A stretch of 64,000 nt of DNA. Origin: Halisarca cf. caerulea. Taxonomy: Eukaryota; Porifera; Demospongiae; Chondrillida; Halisarcidae. Shown piece after piece: positions 22,977 through 33,619 of the stretch. The stretch covers positions 4,135,639 through 4,199,638 of the forward strand of contig CAUJGJ010000242.1 of the NCBI GenBank assembly GCA_963170055.1. Direction: 5' to 3'. The notes below the pieces were generated by a model, which was not told where the DNA came from, ran no database searches, and saw nothing but the letters and a program-made list of their open reading frames with translations. Numbering within the stretch: the stretch's first letter is position 1; every line of letters begins with the position of its first letter. The translations under genes were made by a program, and so were the position numbers.

Positions 22977-24672
22977 CTTTCTTCCGTAGTTGTGATAGGC
23001 CAACCACTGTGGACGAGAAATGGACTGTAGGACTTTCAGAGTCTCAGACAAATTTTCTTCTAAAACAATAACAGCTGCTTTGCTCCAATCAATGATGTCA
23101 TTGAGAGGCAGGATGTAGTGGTTGGCAATGATGATGGGAACACATCCAAACCAAAGTGATTCGATGAGACGAGGACTCCAAACCTATGAAACATCATTGG
23201 ACTCACAACACATACACACACAAAATGTCAAGCTGTGGCTGCAGACACTCAAGACAGTGAACACAGTGTGAAGGTCCAGCATAAATGCTGTGACACACAA
23301 CACACAGTGGAAACTGTTTTTGCAACCAATCATTGTGGCATAGATAGGATTATAGGGAGACAGGATATTCCCAATTGTAAATTCTGCAACAGATGTCAAG
23401 TACTGATCTTCCCATACCAAAAAAAAAACAACGTTTTAATTGAGGTACATACAGTATTCAAAATTTCCCCACACGGGATGACAATAGACAATACATCATA
23501 AACAACACATGCACAGCCAACACCACATACCTACGTTACAAAACACAACAGAAAACACATACCTCATTGCCTCGTGGGCAGAGACAATACTTGGAATTCT
23601 TGAGATAGTTGGTGTAGTTAGCCTCAGATAAGTAACCAGCAATCAGTTTGACATCAGGTGTTGAAGAAAAGTACTTGAAAACATTTGGTCGCACAGAACC
23701 TCTAATGCACAAAACATGAACCACTTGCTGATTGGAAGTGTAACTAACTGGAGCATGATTTCATTCCATTGGGATTGCTAGTACATGCAACTGACCTACT
23801 GGGATTGCCTGCAAAGAACAGAATTGTTCTTCTTTTGCTGAAATCTGACTCGTCCAGACTTCCTAGAACATGCCAAGGGACAACACCTCTGCCTGGGTGG
23901 TTAGGAATGGATATGTCCTTATTTGGAACAAAGTACTCTGTGATGGCTGAAGCACTGTTCACAAGAGCTATCACATTCTTCCATTGAGGTACCATCTCCA
24001 GTACACTGGATCCCATGTCATGGGCACAGATGTAAAAATGATCCATTCCCATGCTATGGTTCCAGAATGGGTATCGAAAGCGAATGTCCTCTATCATTTC
24101 CATGGCAACCTTTCTAGCCACTGCCAATCCCTCTTGCAGTCCTCTAACAGACTTCCTGTATGCAGTGCACCGAAGGGGGAGGAAGAAGAAGTGAGCCTCC
24201 TTAGGGTTTGAGGTTACAAACTCGCTTTTAGACAGTAAGTCAATAAACAATTGCTCGACTCCATATTTGTAATCATCAGTTGAAACCATATTGACACCAA
24301 CACTAGTAGGGTAAATATATCTTGGTGTGCTAAGGAAGAGAAGAGTGCAAAACAGTGCTGCAATGCACACTACAAATGCAAATCAGTATCAATGGATACA
24401 TTCTAATGTGATTAGTCATCTCCAGGTATTGTGCATGCTGGTGGTGGTTGTAAGCTGCACTGACAGGACTGGGTTTTGTGATTAGACAGGGCCTTTCAAA
24501 AGGCCTCTTTACATATAGACTGGATCCAACCAGAGGTCTTCTTTGTGCAGTGTCACTTTTGATCCATCCACTGCTAGAGAACCCAGTGCAATGCTTTAAG
24601 GACGAGCAGATCTTCATCAGATCATCAACAGAAGGGTTTGGCATGTATGCAATATCCTACAAAGAGACAAAT

Positions 24673-24714
<42 letters not shown>

Positions 24715-24728
24715 TGTGTGTGTGTACA

Positions 24729-24769
<41 letters not shown>

Positions 24770-24807
24770 ATGTGCATATCTGTACGTGTGTACATGTGCA
24801 TATCTGT

Positions 24808-24845
<38 letters not shown>

Positions 24846-24858
24846 ATGTGTATATGTG

Positions 24859-24931
<73 letters not shown>

Positions 24932-24998
24932 ATGTGTGTATGTGTATGTGTGTGTGTGTGTACATGTGTGTGTGTGTGTGTGTTACATGTGTGTGTGT

Positions 24999-25040
<42 letters not shown>

Positions 25041-25097
25041 TGTGTGTGTGTGTGTGTGACGTGTGTGTGTGCGTGTGTGTGACGTGTGTGTGTGTGT

Positions 25098-25137
<40 letters not shown>

Positions 25138-25840
25138 ATGTGTGTGTGTGCATGAGTGAGTGTGTAATGTACCTATTCTGTGTATGTGTGTTGGGAGTGT
25201 ACACGATCATGACATGCACATGCACAAGTGCAAAGTGAATGTGAACAAATCTTTACGTACATCACCAGGTGAATCAGTGTCACTGAAGGAAATATAAACT
25301 ACAGCTCCATTGTCTGTGCGACACTCATCCACCATTTGCGGGACCTGGATGATGGCAATACGAAAGGGGGTGGGGGGTAGAAATATCAATTATTGAAGTG
25401 TTCATACAACATGGTAATTATATAACCAGGAAACAGGTACTTATATAGTAAGGTAGCGTGCCCTAATTCTGATCAGTCCCTAATCCTGATAACTAGTAAG
25501 CTTACTGTATCTCCTAGCCAACTCAGAAAGATTCTTCCGCAGCTGTTATACTCTGTGTTAGTGCTAAGAAATGCCAGGATAAATTGTCTCCAACTTTAGT
25601 TCCTGAGCTCAGGAAAAGCGCGATTATCGGAATTAGGGAGTAATCGAAATTAGGGCACTCTACCTTACTATATTATTATTAGTTGTACGCGTGAGACTGG
25701 TCAGTGTGACTTACGGGAGTTAGACCAGTGTCTGTTAAGCATCCTGAATCATAAACCTGCATCTGAAATACAATAATTAACAGAACAAGCCATTGAAACA
25801 CAGAAATGAACACAAAACAGTAGTACAATTCCCGACGCAT
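22977..25840 (-). CDS. Exostosin-domain (GT47) type II membrane glycosyltransferase
   Basis: Exostosin-family enzymes are Golgi type II membrane proteins that transfer sugars to polysaccharide or proteoglycan chains. Minus-strand exons: 25840-25715, 25344-25261, 24656-24400, 24329-23796, 23701-23563, 23183-22977. Phases agree (449 residues so far). The N-terminus is a short basic tail plus a signal anchor (MRRELYYCF, then about 18 hydrophobic residues). The exostosin domain includes KEAHFFFLPLRC, WNHSMGMDHFYICAHD, RRTILFFAGN, SKYCLCPRGNE and LWFGCVPIIIANHYILP. The last shown exon ends at a donor (AAG|gtattg) next to the big minisatellite. The terminal exon must lie beyond the array, possibly at about 20172-20262, but its frame is not settled. 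Acceptor substrate cannot be told from sequence. Confidence 0.85.
23184..23562. other. Intron of GT47 gene
   Basis: No further exon seen. Confidence 0.5.
24672..25172. repeat. Long (GT)n tract in GT47 intron
   Basis: About 490 bp of GT repeats with periodic GTACATGTG islands. Confidence 0.95.
25446..25670. mobile_element. MITE with about 24-bp terminal inverted repeats, TA flanks
   Basis: The left end TAGTAAGGTAGCGTGCCCTA and the right end (reverse complement TAGTAAGGTAGAGTGCCCTA) match with one difference, and pairing continues as AATT. Flanks are TATA on both sides, so the target is probably TA or TATA. No coding capacity. It sits in intron 1 of the GT47 gene. Confidence 0.8.
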
Positions 25841-26040
25841 GGTAGCCATATAAAGTCACGCGATGTCATCTCCAGAATGGCATGGCGCGAATGTTTGAAG
25901 AAACCATTCTCTTGCCGCCATTTCGCTAAAAGTGTTCACTTACACGAACAGTATGTATATTATGAAATCCAGCGGAATTTCTTCTCAAATTTTTAACCCT
26001 GACAGTCCGTTCGCCTTTTGTAATAGAGACAGTTGGTGTC
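25841..26040. promoter_or_regulatory. GT47 5' flank
   Basis: Upstream of the minus-strand GT47 start at 25840. Contains GGCGCGA and GCCGCCATTT (YY1-like). A plus-strand transcript may start here, making the region divergent. Confidence 0.35.
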
Positions 26041-26950
26041 CTTTCGAGAATGTAAATAAGCTTACAGATACATTGGACACCATGTCCGTATGTTGTTGCT
26101 CGTTATGTTTACCTGAACTTCTTATCTGCTTTTCTTCAGGAACTATTCAGTATGTATCGTCTTACTACTAGCATTCTACTTCGCTTAGGTCGCTGATAGC
26201 GGAGCCGCTGTAGCTATGCTCTGTCTTACAGTCAGCGGCGATTCTGCTTCTTCCATTGATGGAGAAGGCGCTAGGCGGAGGCAACCGCTCGCCGCGAATG
26301 TCAGGCGTTGTTTCATGCACACAAATGGAATTGTACCGGGTTTAGCTTCCTCCGTTCCTCGTACGCCAGGGAAGTGGCGACTCCAGAGACCACCTTTCAA
26401 GTAGTTCTCATGTCTGCTCTGACCAAGAGGATAGCACGTGCTTCCAGCAAGGAAGGTATGACCAGCTTATGCTCCTGTGGCGAGATGGTGGTGTTACCCG
26501 AAGGGGACAGAACAAGGTATTTCACTAGTTGTTCAGAGAATATTGCTTTTGGAATGAAAATATCAATTTCTTGGATGAAGCAGAGCAGGACAGAGGATCC
26601 AGTCTGAGACAGTTAACAGGGCCGAGCAAGGCTGCAGAATCTGGAGGCAGGATGGGCTGTCTTATCCAGACTAGCAATTTAGATGGGACCCCAGTGTCGC
26701 TATCATGGACTGTCAGAAACTTGCTCTGTCAAGTCCTAGTTGATGGAAGGCTACACCCACATTGCAGTCATTGGGAAGGGAACTCATCAGGGATTATGCA
26801 GAGATATGCAGGGTGACACTGGTGCCTGCTAGCCAGCACACCCTCACCCTCACTCTACAACCAGTTTGTGGACAAAAGATGAGACCAGACACACTCATCT
26901 ACTCCGACAGCTGCCCTGACTACTGGTTGCCTGATTCCACTACGATGTGA
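26041..26950 (+). CDS. Unresolved coding-like region
   Basis: Several overlapping plus-strand frames look protein-like, for example around 26308-26460 (SYAREVATPETTFQ, MSALTKRIARASSKEG) and 26529-26816 (NENINFLDEAEQDRGSS). A strong acceptor lies at about 26140 (ctgcttttcttcag), followed by MYRLTTSILLRL, which resembles a mitochondrial targeting start. I could not find one splice path that keeps phase through all of these, and no family is recognised. It may be a small fast-evolving gene, a pseudogene, or partly chance. Confidence 0.25.
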
Positions 26951-27528
26951 TCTACCAGCCCTCCCCTCCAGTGTAGACAGCTGTGATAGTCTGCGCTGTG
27001 GTCAAGGGTTCACCAGAGCCCTCTAGAGAGTAGACTACCATTGCAACTGTAGATTTTCATGCTGCTGTCAAGTCAAGTGTGATTTGTGCCAAAAGTCACT
27101 TACTAAGTCTATTTGGAAGTAACCAATGTACACATCTAGATGTGTACATCTATGCTATTAAAGAATTTTATGTGGTTAACTTCCCCTGTACACTTCAGTG
27201 GTATGTCTGAGTGTTATATATTTAATTTACTGGCCATGGTGCATAGAGCTACAATGAGAACTGATTTTTTTCGTTTGTGCCACTATGTGTGCTGCAAATG
27301 GACACTGAAAATATCTGTGTACCTTGTCACAGAGACATGCATGCAAGGAAACTCCCTTGGATAACTGGTATTAACTGGTCACTACACATTTGCACATTAT
27401 GAATCATAACTCTTGAAAAAGGACTCATTTTCATTTCATTATGTCAGTAACATTTTCACTTTCACAATAGCTAGCCCATGCATCCCAACAGATTTAAGGA
27501 TTACTGTACAAGAGAGACTGATTTCACA

Positions 27529-30104
27529 ATGTTTGCTACCCCTATTGTTGTCTTAATCCTCTTCTCAGGCTGTGTCTGTGCAAACAAGTTCAACTGTTCG
27601 ACTATCCAGTGTGTCAACGAGGAAAGCTTCTCCTGTTTGGAAGATGCCCTTATTGGAGTGAACCAGAATTTAAAGGACTTGAGGGCAGCCATCTTCCAGC
27701 CCAACATGCCCATCCCTCGGTACACAATTCTCCACTACCTCTACCTAAACAGCATGAACAAGAGCAAGTGTTCGGCACTGTCCGCTGCTGACAACTGTTG
27801 TAGCGATAAACTAGAGAACAACAGCTGTGGAAGGAACTCTTGGGTGTGGACAAGAAGCTCTGTTTATCTTCTCATCAGTCCAGGGGCATTGGACTACTTG
27901 TCATTCCAGAACATTGCCTTCCTCTTTACAGCCATACCTCGCCTGAACAAGGCCTGCATTTGCCTGCCTAGGCTATGTAACGATTCGTACAAAATTGGGT
28001 TTGAAAAACAGCTGACTAGCAAGGTACTAAGTCTGATATATACACTACACTCCAGGACCCCATGCGCATTCCACCACCACTTACTGACTCCTCATTCCAT
28101 CCCACAACTCCCTACCACTCTCACTCTCCCATGTGACTCCCATCACCTCCCCATTCTCCACTACTCCACCACTCTCCCGCTCTCCCATTCTCCACCACTT
28201 CCCCACTCCCCACTCTCCCATTCTCCACCACTTCCCCACTCTCCCATTCTTCACCACTCCAACACTTTCCCATTCCCCACCACTCCACCCACTCTCTCGC
28301 TCCCATCACTCTCCCACTCTCCACCACTCCCCACTATCCCTTTCTCCACTGTTCCACCCTTCTCCACCACTCCACCCACTCCCACTCCCATCACTCTCCC
28401 ACTCTCCACTCCCGACCACCCTACCCACCCTCTCACTCCCACTTTCCACCACTCTCACTCTCCCACTCGATCCCCACCACTCCACCCATGTACTCTAGAT
28501 CTCTCACTCCCACACTCTCCCACTCTCCACTCCTGACCACACCACCCACTCTCCCACTCTCCACTCCTGACCACCCTACCCACCCTCTCACTCCCACTTG
28601 ATCCCCACCACTCCACCCATGTACTCTAGATCTCTCACTCCCACACTCTCCCACTCTCCACTCCTGACCACCCCACCCACTCTCCCATTCCTATACAACC
28701 ACACCATCCACTCTCCCACTTCCAACCTCCCCTCCCAACTCTCTCACTCCCACCACTCCACCTACTCTCCAACTCCTCACCACATACCTCCATCCCTGCT
28801 GATAAGTGGTAATCAATACTGTTTTGGTCCCTCAGGTCTACCGCTACCTCAGTCAGCCTGACAGCTTGGATCCAAGTGACAACTTAGATGGAAACTTTAT
28901 GGAGTACAAGGGGAAGTACAGGATTACTGTCCCAAACAGCTTTGCCGATGAACAGTCACAGTTCAAGGTGGACCTGGTATACAACACAAGGATTGTTCTT
29001 GTCTTTGGTCTAATCCTCTATGGACTTGTCGTGTTCCCCTTGTTGTCAGTGGGTGTGACCAAGGTATTTAGGGTGTGTGTCCTTGAGGCAACTGAAGGCA
29101 GCATCATTCACTGGGGTTTCCTATGGAGTTCTGCAGTGGTAGGTACATTCGGTCTGGGGTTCATTGTCTACAGTGATGTCAACTTCATCAGAAACAGCAT
29201 TCAGGATGCAGTTGATCACCACCTGTCCATGGACCAGTATTACTTCTTCCTTACTTTGATTGCATCAGTCTATTTAATAGCCCCAGGAATAGGGCACATT
29301 GTCATTGCTGTAAGAGCAGAGAAAGAGAAGGATTTCCCTCTGGCATTTCCACTGGATGTTCTCTGTTCCATTATTGCCATTGTGTCCCGTAGAACTGCCA
29401 TTGCCATTACTAAAGTTGTTCAAGGTGTACTGCTTTGGTCCTTTTTGCTATTCTTTCAAATAACATTCTATCGAATGGCCACTGTTTTCTTTGCTGCCTT
29501 TTCTGGCCCCCTTATTGTGTGGGGTAACTTTGCTTTCATACTATCCCTCTCCTTTACCATATCATGTGCAGTAGCTGTTCCATTGATATTTCTCAAAATG
29601 ACAACAGAAACAATTCGCAAGCTGAAGATATCTCATGCCAAGCAGTACATATGGCCTCTCCTGTTTTCCCTTGGGTCGGCCATTACTGCAGCTGCAGTCA
29701 GCGAGGTGACATACATCATCACTGGATTGGGCTACTACGAAAAACACTCATTCTCTGACAGCTTTCAAACAGTGGTCAACTTTGTTGCTCAAGCTGTCAT
29801 CATTGGCCTGATAGGGTACTCGATGAAAGTGGTCCTCACTAAAATGGACCATGCCACTGCCAGGGCTCTCAACATCAATCCTGTCATGGAAGATAGTGAT
29901 GACGAAATCCATGTTCACGCCCACCCCGCTGCTGTCATATTACCAATTTTTCACCCACGCAGACCTCAAAGGAGCTACGGCGCTCTACATCGAAGGAACA
30001 TACCCTCCTCTGGACCAACAGAATACCACACACCCCAAAGTGAAGACCTCACCCCTTTAAGTGAAGACCACACCCCTCTAAGTGAAGACCACACCCCAGA
30101 ATGA
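27529..30104 (+). CDS. Unrecognised secreted-leader multi-pass membrane protein
   Basis: Two exons, 27529-28023 and 28836-30104 (stop TGA), joined in phase 0; 587 residues. It starts at MFATPIVVLILF, a clear signal peptide ending near CVCA. The start at 27478 was rejected because it puts 17 polar residues before the signal. A Cys-rich N-terminal ectodomain follows (about 14 Cys in 140 residues, several N-x-S/T sites). The second exon adds a short ectodomain tail and roughly seven or eight hydrophobic segments (first LVFGLILYGLVVFPLLSV, last near VVNFVAQAVIIGLIGYSM). The cytoplasmic tail ends in SEDxTPL repeats. The plan resembles a receptor or channel, but I recognise no family signature. Confidence 0.8.
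28030..28795. repeat. CT-rich minisatellite in the intron of the membrane-protein gene
   Basis: Degenerate 'ctctcccactctccaccact' units. A 100-bp segment with 'ccatgtactctagatctctc' is repeated at about 28490 and 28617. One strand is almost pure pyrimidine plus A. Confidence 0.9.
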
Positions 30105-30197
30105 AAACTACTGCACACAATCAGTTGTCTAACCTTGCGCACATCACTTAATTCAAACAACATGCAAATCTCCCATTAATCATGACCCAAACACATA

Positions 30198-30670
30198 CAG
30201 TGTAGTCCACATAATTCAAATCTCTCTGAGAACAACAATAATCTTGAATTAACAGGAATTTTGAATTGTGAGTATCCATATGTTGCATGGCTAATGTTAC
30301 ATTCCTACATACTACATGTCTTCATAACAAAATAAATGGTAAATGCCAACTTGATAATGTGAAGTTAGAGGTTTAAAATGCAAAGAAACTCTGAAAGTAT
30401 TGCAACATGAGAAGATTATCATAATACTGTACCTCAAAGAGATCATTTACAAGATCAAGAAAATGATCATTTAGAAAGACTACATTGACAGATCTGTGCT
30501 TACCAAAGTCTCCTGCTTTGGATTCTTCTGCATGCGCTTTCACATCAGTTTTGAATTAAGAGGAAATTCCCTACAAACTCCTTGTATTGCAGGTATATAT
30601 GGAACTGAAGTTATATTTGAATTAAGTGAAATTTTGTATTATGTGGATTTGAATTACGTGGACTACACTG
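30198..30670. mobile_element. 473-bp TA-flanked MITE (CAGTG termini)
   Basis: Terminal inverted repeats CAGTGTAGTCCACATAATTC and, from the other end, CAGTGTAGTCCACGTAATTC, flanked by TA on each side. TA target plus CAG termini indicate the Tc1/mariner superfamily, pogo/Tigger group. No transposase. It contains AATAAA near 30331, about 230 bp after the stop of the preceding gene. Confidence 0.85.
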
Positions 30671-30726
30671 TAGTGAAAAACATGCTAAATAAGAATAATT
30701 ATGATTATTATAGTCAATGTTGACAA

Positions 30727-30856
30727 CTAGCATTCAAGGAAACTAACAGCTTTAGCTAACTGTCCAAGCATCTCCTGTGGAGTTGTGCTGTGGTCGTCAG
30801 GAACAGCTGAAGAAAGAAGGGGCAGGCACCAGATCAGCAGACGCATGCATGCATAG

Positions 30857-30930
<74 letters not shown>

Positions 30931-32522
30931 GATTGGGTTATAACAATGGTATTAATGTCCTCATTGAATTGCCATTTTCTCCTATCAGCCTCTACACAAA
31001 GGAAATATCAGAATTGACACAATCCACTTCAGCAGCTACTCTACCTCTGCCACTCACATTCCACTAGCCCCCCTCCCTCCTCCTACATACAGTTCCCCTC
31101 CCACCTCCTACGTACATATAGTTTCCCTCCCCTCCTCCTACATATAGCCCCCCTCCCTCCTCTCACATATAGTCCTCCTCCCCTCTCCTCCCACATACAT
31201 CTCCCTTCTCCTTCCCTCTCCATACACATCTCCCCTCTCCCTTTCTCCCCCTACACATCTCCCCTCTCCCTCTCTCCTCATACACATCTCCCTTCTCCCT
31301 CTCTCCCCCTACACATCTCCCTCCCCTCTCTCCCCATACACATCTCCCTCCCCTCTCTCCCCCTACACATCTCCCCTCTCCCTCTCTCCTCATACACATC
31401 TCCCTTCTCCCTCTCTCCCCATACACATCTCCCTCCCCTCTCTCCCCATACACATCTCCCTCCCCTCTCTCCCCATACACATCTCCCTCCCCTCTCTCCT
31501 CATACACATCTCCCTTCTCCCTCTCTCCCCATACACATCTCCCTCCCCTCTCTCCCCATACACATCTCCCTCCCCTCTCTCCCCATACACATCTCCCTCC
31601 CCTCTCTCCTCATACACATCTCCCTTCTCCCTCTCTCCCCATACACATCTCCCTCCCCTCTCTCCCCATACACATCTCCCTTCTCCCTCTCTCCCCATAC
31701 ACATCTCCCTCCCCTCTCTCCCCATACACATCTCCCTTCTCCCTCTCTCCCCATACACATCTCCCTTCTCCCTCTCTCCTCATACAATTTCCCTTCTTCC
31801 TCTCACACCTTGATCAAGCTGCTCTTTAGTTAGGCCTGTCATGTCCAACACAGACCCTACTTTGACTAAGGTATAAGACTTCCCAATCAAGTTCAACAGT
31901 CGAGTCTGCAGGGCAGCTGTGCGGTAGGAACATTGTCATTAAACAACCCAAGGTGCTCACAAATCAGCAAACCAAACCTCTAAGAGCAACCATTATGACG
32001 GAAAGATGAGGTGGCCATTGGTGGCTGCTCATTACATCATAAATCTCTGCAAACTGTCCATTCCACAACTTCTTCCCGACATCCCATAAACAAACAAGAT
32101 CCTCATCTCCCTGTAAAGAAGGAAATGCACCACAGGCAGAAGAGGATGGACGGGACTTTCTAAAAGTAACAGTTAAGAAGCATTGCAAAATACCTTCTGA
32201 GACTGTGGAATTCTAGTCCACAACAGCTTGGCATGCTCTCTAAGGACACATCCAGCAAGTACATACACCCAAAGCTCAAGTGAATATGTCTCAGCAGGCA
32301 CAATACTCACGGCACTTACAGCTCATTCTTCAATAAATAAACGGCTAACAAGCAACCGTATATTTCTGAAGACACGGTACCATTTGGTGACTGAAAATGA
32401 AATGGTAAGATGAAAAAATGCAAGCGCTTCATCTTAATATGTGGAATACTTACTTCTAATTCTGCCTGCTCGCAAAAATGCGTTAAACCTTCAAAATCTT
32501 CCACTCTCAAATACTCCTCCAT
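30727..32522 (-). CDS. COPS8: COP9 signalosome subunit 8 (COPS8/CSN8)
   Basis: Subunit of the COP9 signalosome, which removes NEDD8 from cullin-RING ligases; CSN8 is a PCI-domain scaffold subunit. Minus-strand exons: 32522-32454, 32390-32320, 32239-32194, 32110-31978, 31916-31809, 30991-30929, 30806-30727 (stop TAG). All phases agree and give 189 residues (human 209). Diagnostic stretches are IYGCLLAVYLLKNELEHAKL, LLWTRIP, WDVGKKLWNGQFAEIYDVMS, SHQW and the C-terminal QLAKAVSFLEC, all in the order expected of CSN8. Starts 65 bp from the NSF start on the other strand. Introns hold a pyrimidine-rich minisatellite and a CA tract. Confidence 0.93.
30859..30928. repeat. (CA)n in COPS8 intron
   Basis: About 35 CA repeats abutting the donor of the exon at 30929. 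Confidence 0.95.
31040..31795. repeat. Pyrimidine-rich minisatellite in COPS8 intron
   Basis: About 25 copies of 'atacacatctccctcccctc' plus 'tctcccc' (27 or 29 bp, two length variants interleaved). One strand is nearly purine-free. Confidence 0.95.
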
Positions 32523-32587
32523 TTTCCTATCACGGCTAGGCTGCCTTCACCGCAAGCCCAGTTTCAGCTGTGAATCAGCAGTTGAAA
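32523..32587. promoter_or_regulatory. 65-bp bidirectional COPS8/NSF promoter core
   Basis: Only 65 bp separate the two divergent start codons (COPS8 ATG at 32522 on minus, NSF ATG at 32588 on plus). The 5' UTRs must be very short or overlap, or initiation lies inside the neighbour. Confidence 0.7.
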
Positions 32588-33520
32588 ATGGCGTCGGAAG
32601 CAGTTTTCACTGTGGACAAGAGTCCGTCTGACAAGGATACTTTAACGAATTGTGTCATTGTCTCTCCGAATACCTTTGAAGGAGATGTGTATGTTGATCA
32701 TTTTATTATTTTATTGTCACGTTTTAGATTTACAGTAGTCCCCTGTTAATCGCATACGCTCGGCACTAGGCAAAAGTATTCCTTTATCCAGTATATTATT
32801 ATATCCAGAGTATACATGCCTGCTATGTAGGAAGTGGGGACTGTATATATGTACATATGTATAAATTTATGCATGTAGTATAATGTATATCCATGGAGTG
32901 AAGTAGATAATGTGTTTTAAATGAGAATTTCAAGAGGTAGCAAGCACTGTTATTGACTTTTTCATTGCAAGGTAGCTGGGTAGCTGACTGGGGTAACAGT
33001 TTAACTTTAGTTTATGGTTAATATTCTTATAAGCAGTATGATTTAAATACTTAGTGAATATAAGTGAATTGAAGTTCTTATTCCTATATCCAGAATATTC
33101 CTTTAAGCAGTTCATTTACCACAGTGCACACATACAACTGATTCCGTACTTACAGACAACATTCCATTACCCAGAGTATTCCTTCAACCAGTATGTGATT
33201 AAGTGGGGACCACTGTACTCGTAATCTCTTTGTCTCTAGGAAGCATGTGCGTCTTGTGAGCGGTACCAACGAGACTTACTTTTCCGTGAGAAAAAACTCC
33301 TCCATTAAATCAACATCAGTTATTGGGATGGGTAAAAAGCAACGGGAATGGGCTGGGGTGAAGATAGGAGATATGGTTAAAGGTATTTATAAAACTTTAG
33401 GCCTTATTTCCTCGTGTGGACTCTTTGTATGATTGCTCGGATTTATTAGTGTCTTCTTACTCCGGCACTTCTCTGCTTGGAAGTCTCACTGTTGAACTGT
33501 CTTTCATGGACCAGCCCCCA

Positions 33521-33584
<64 letters not shown>

Positions 33585-33585
33585 A

Positions 33586-33619
<34 letters not shown>

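Noticed and set aside
23235..23501. Plus-strand 88-codon ORF
   Set aside because: Lies within a GT47 intron and exon flank with no splice support or homology.
27478..27528. Upstream ATG for the membrane protein
   Set aside because: It would place 17 polar residues before a clean signal peptide; the ATG at 27529 is the better start.
29975..30163. Minus-strand ORF opposite the SEDHTPL tail
   Set aside because: Shadow of the plus-strand coding repeat.
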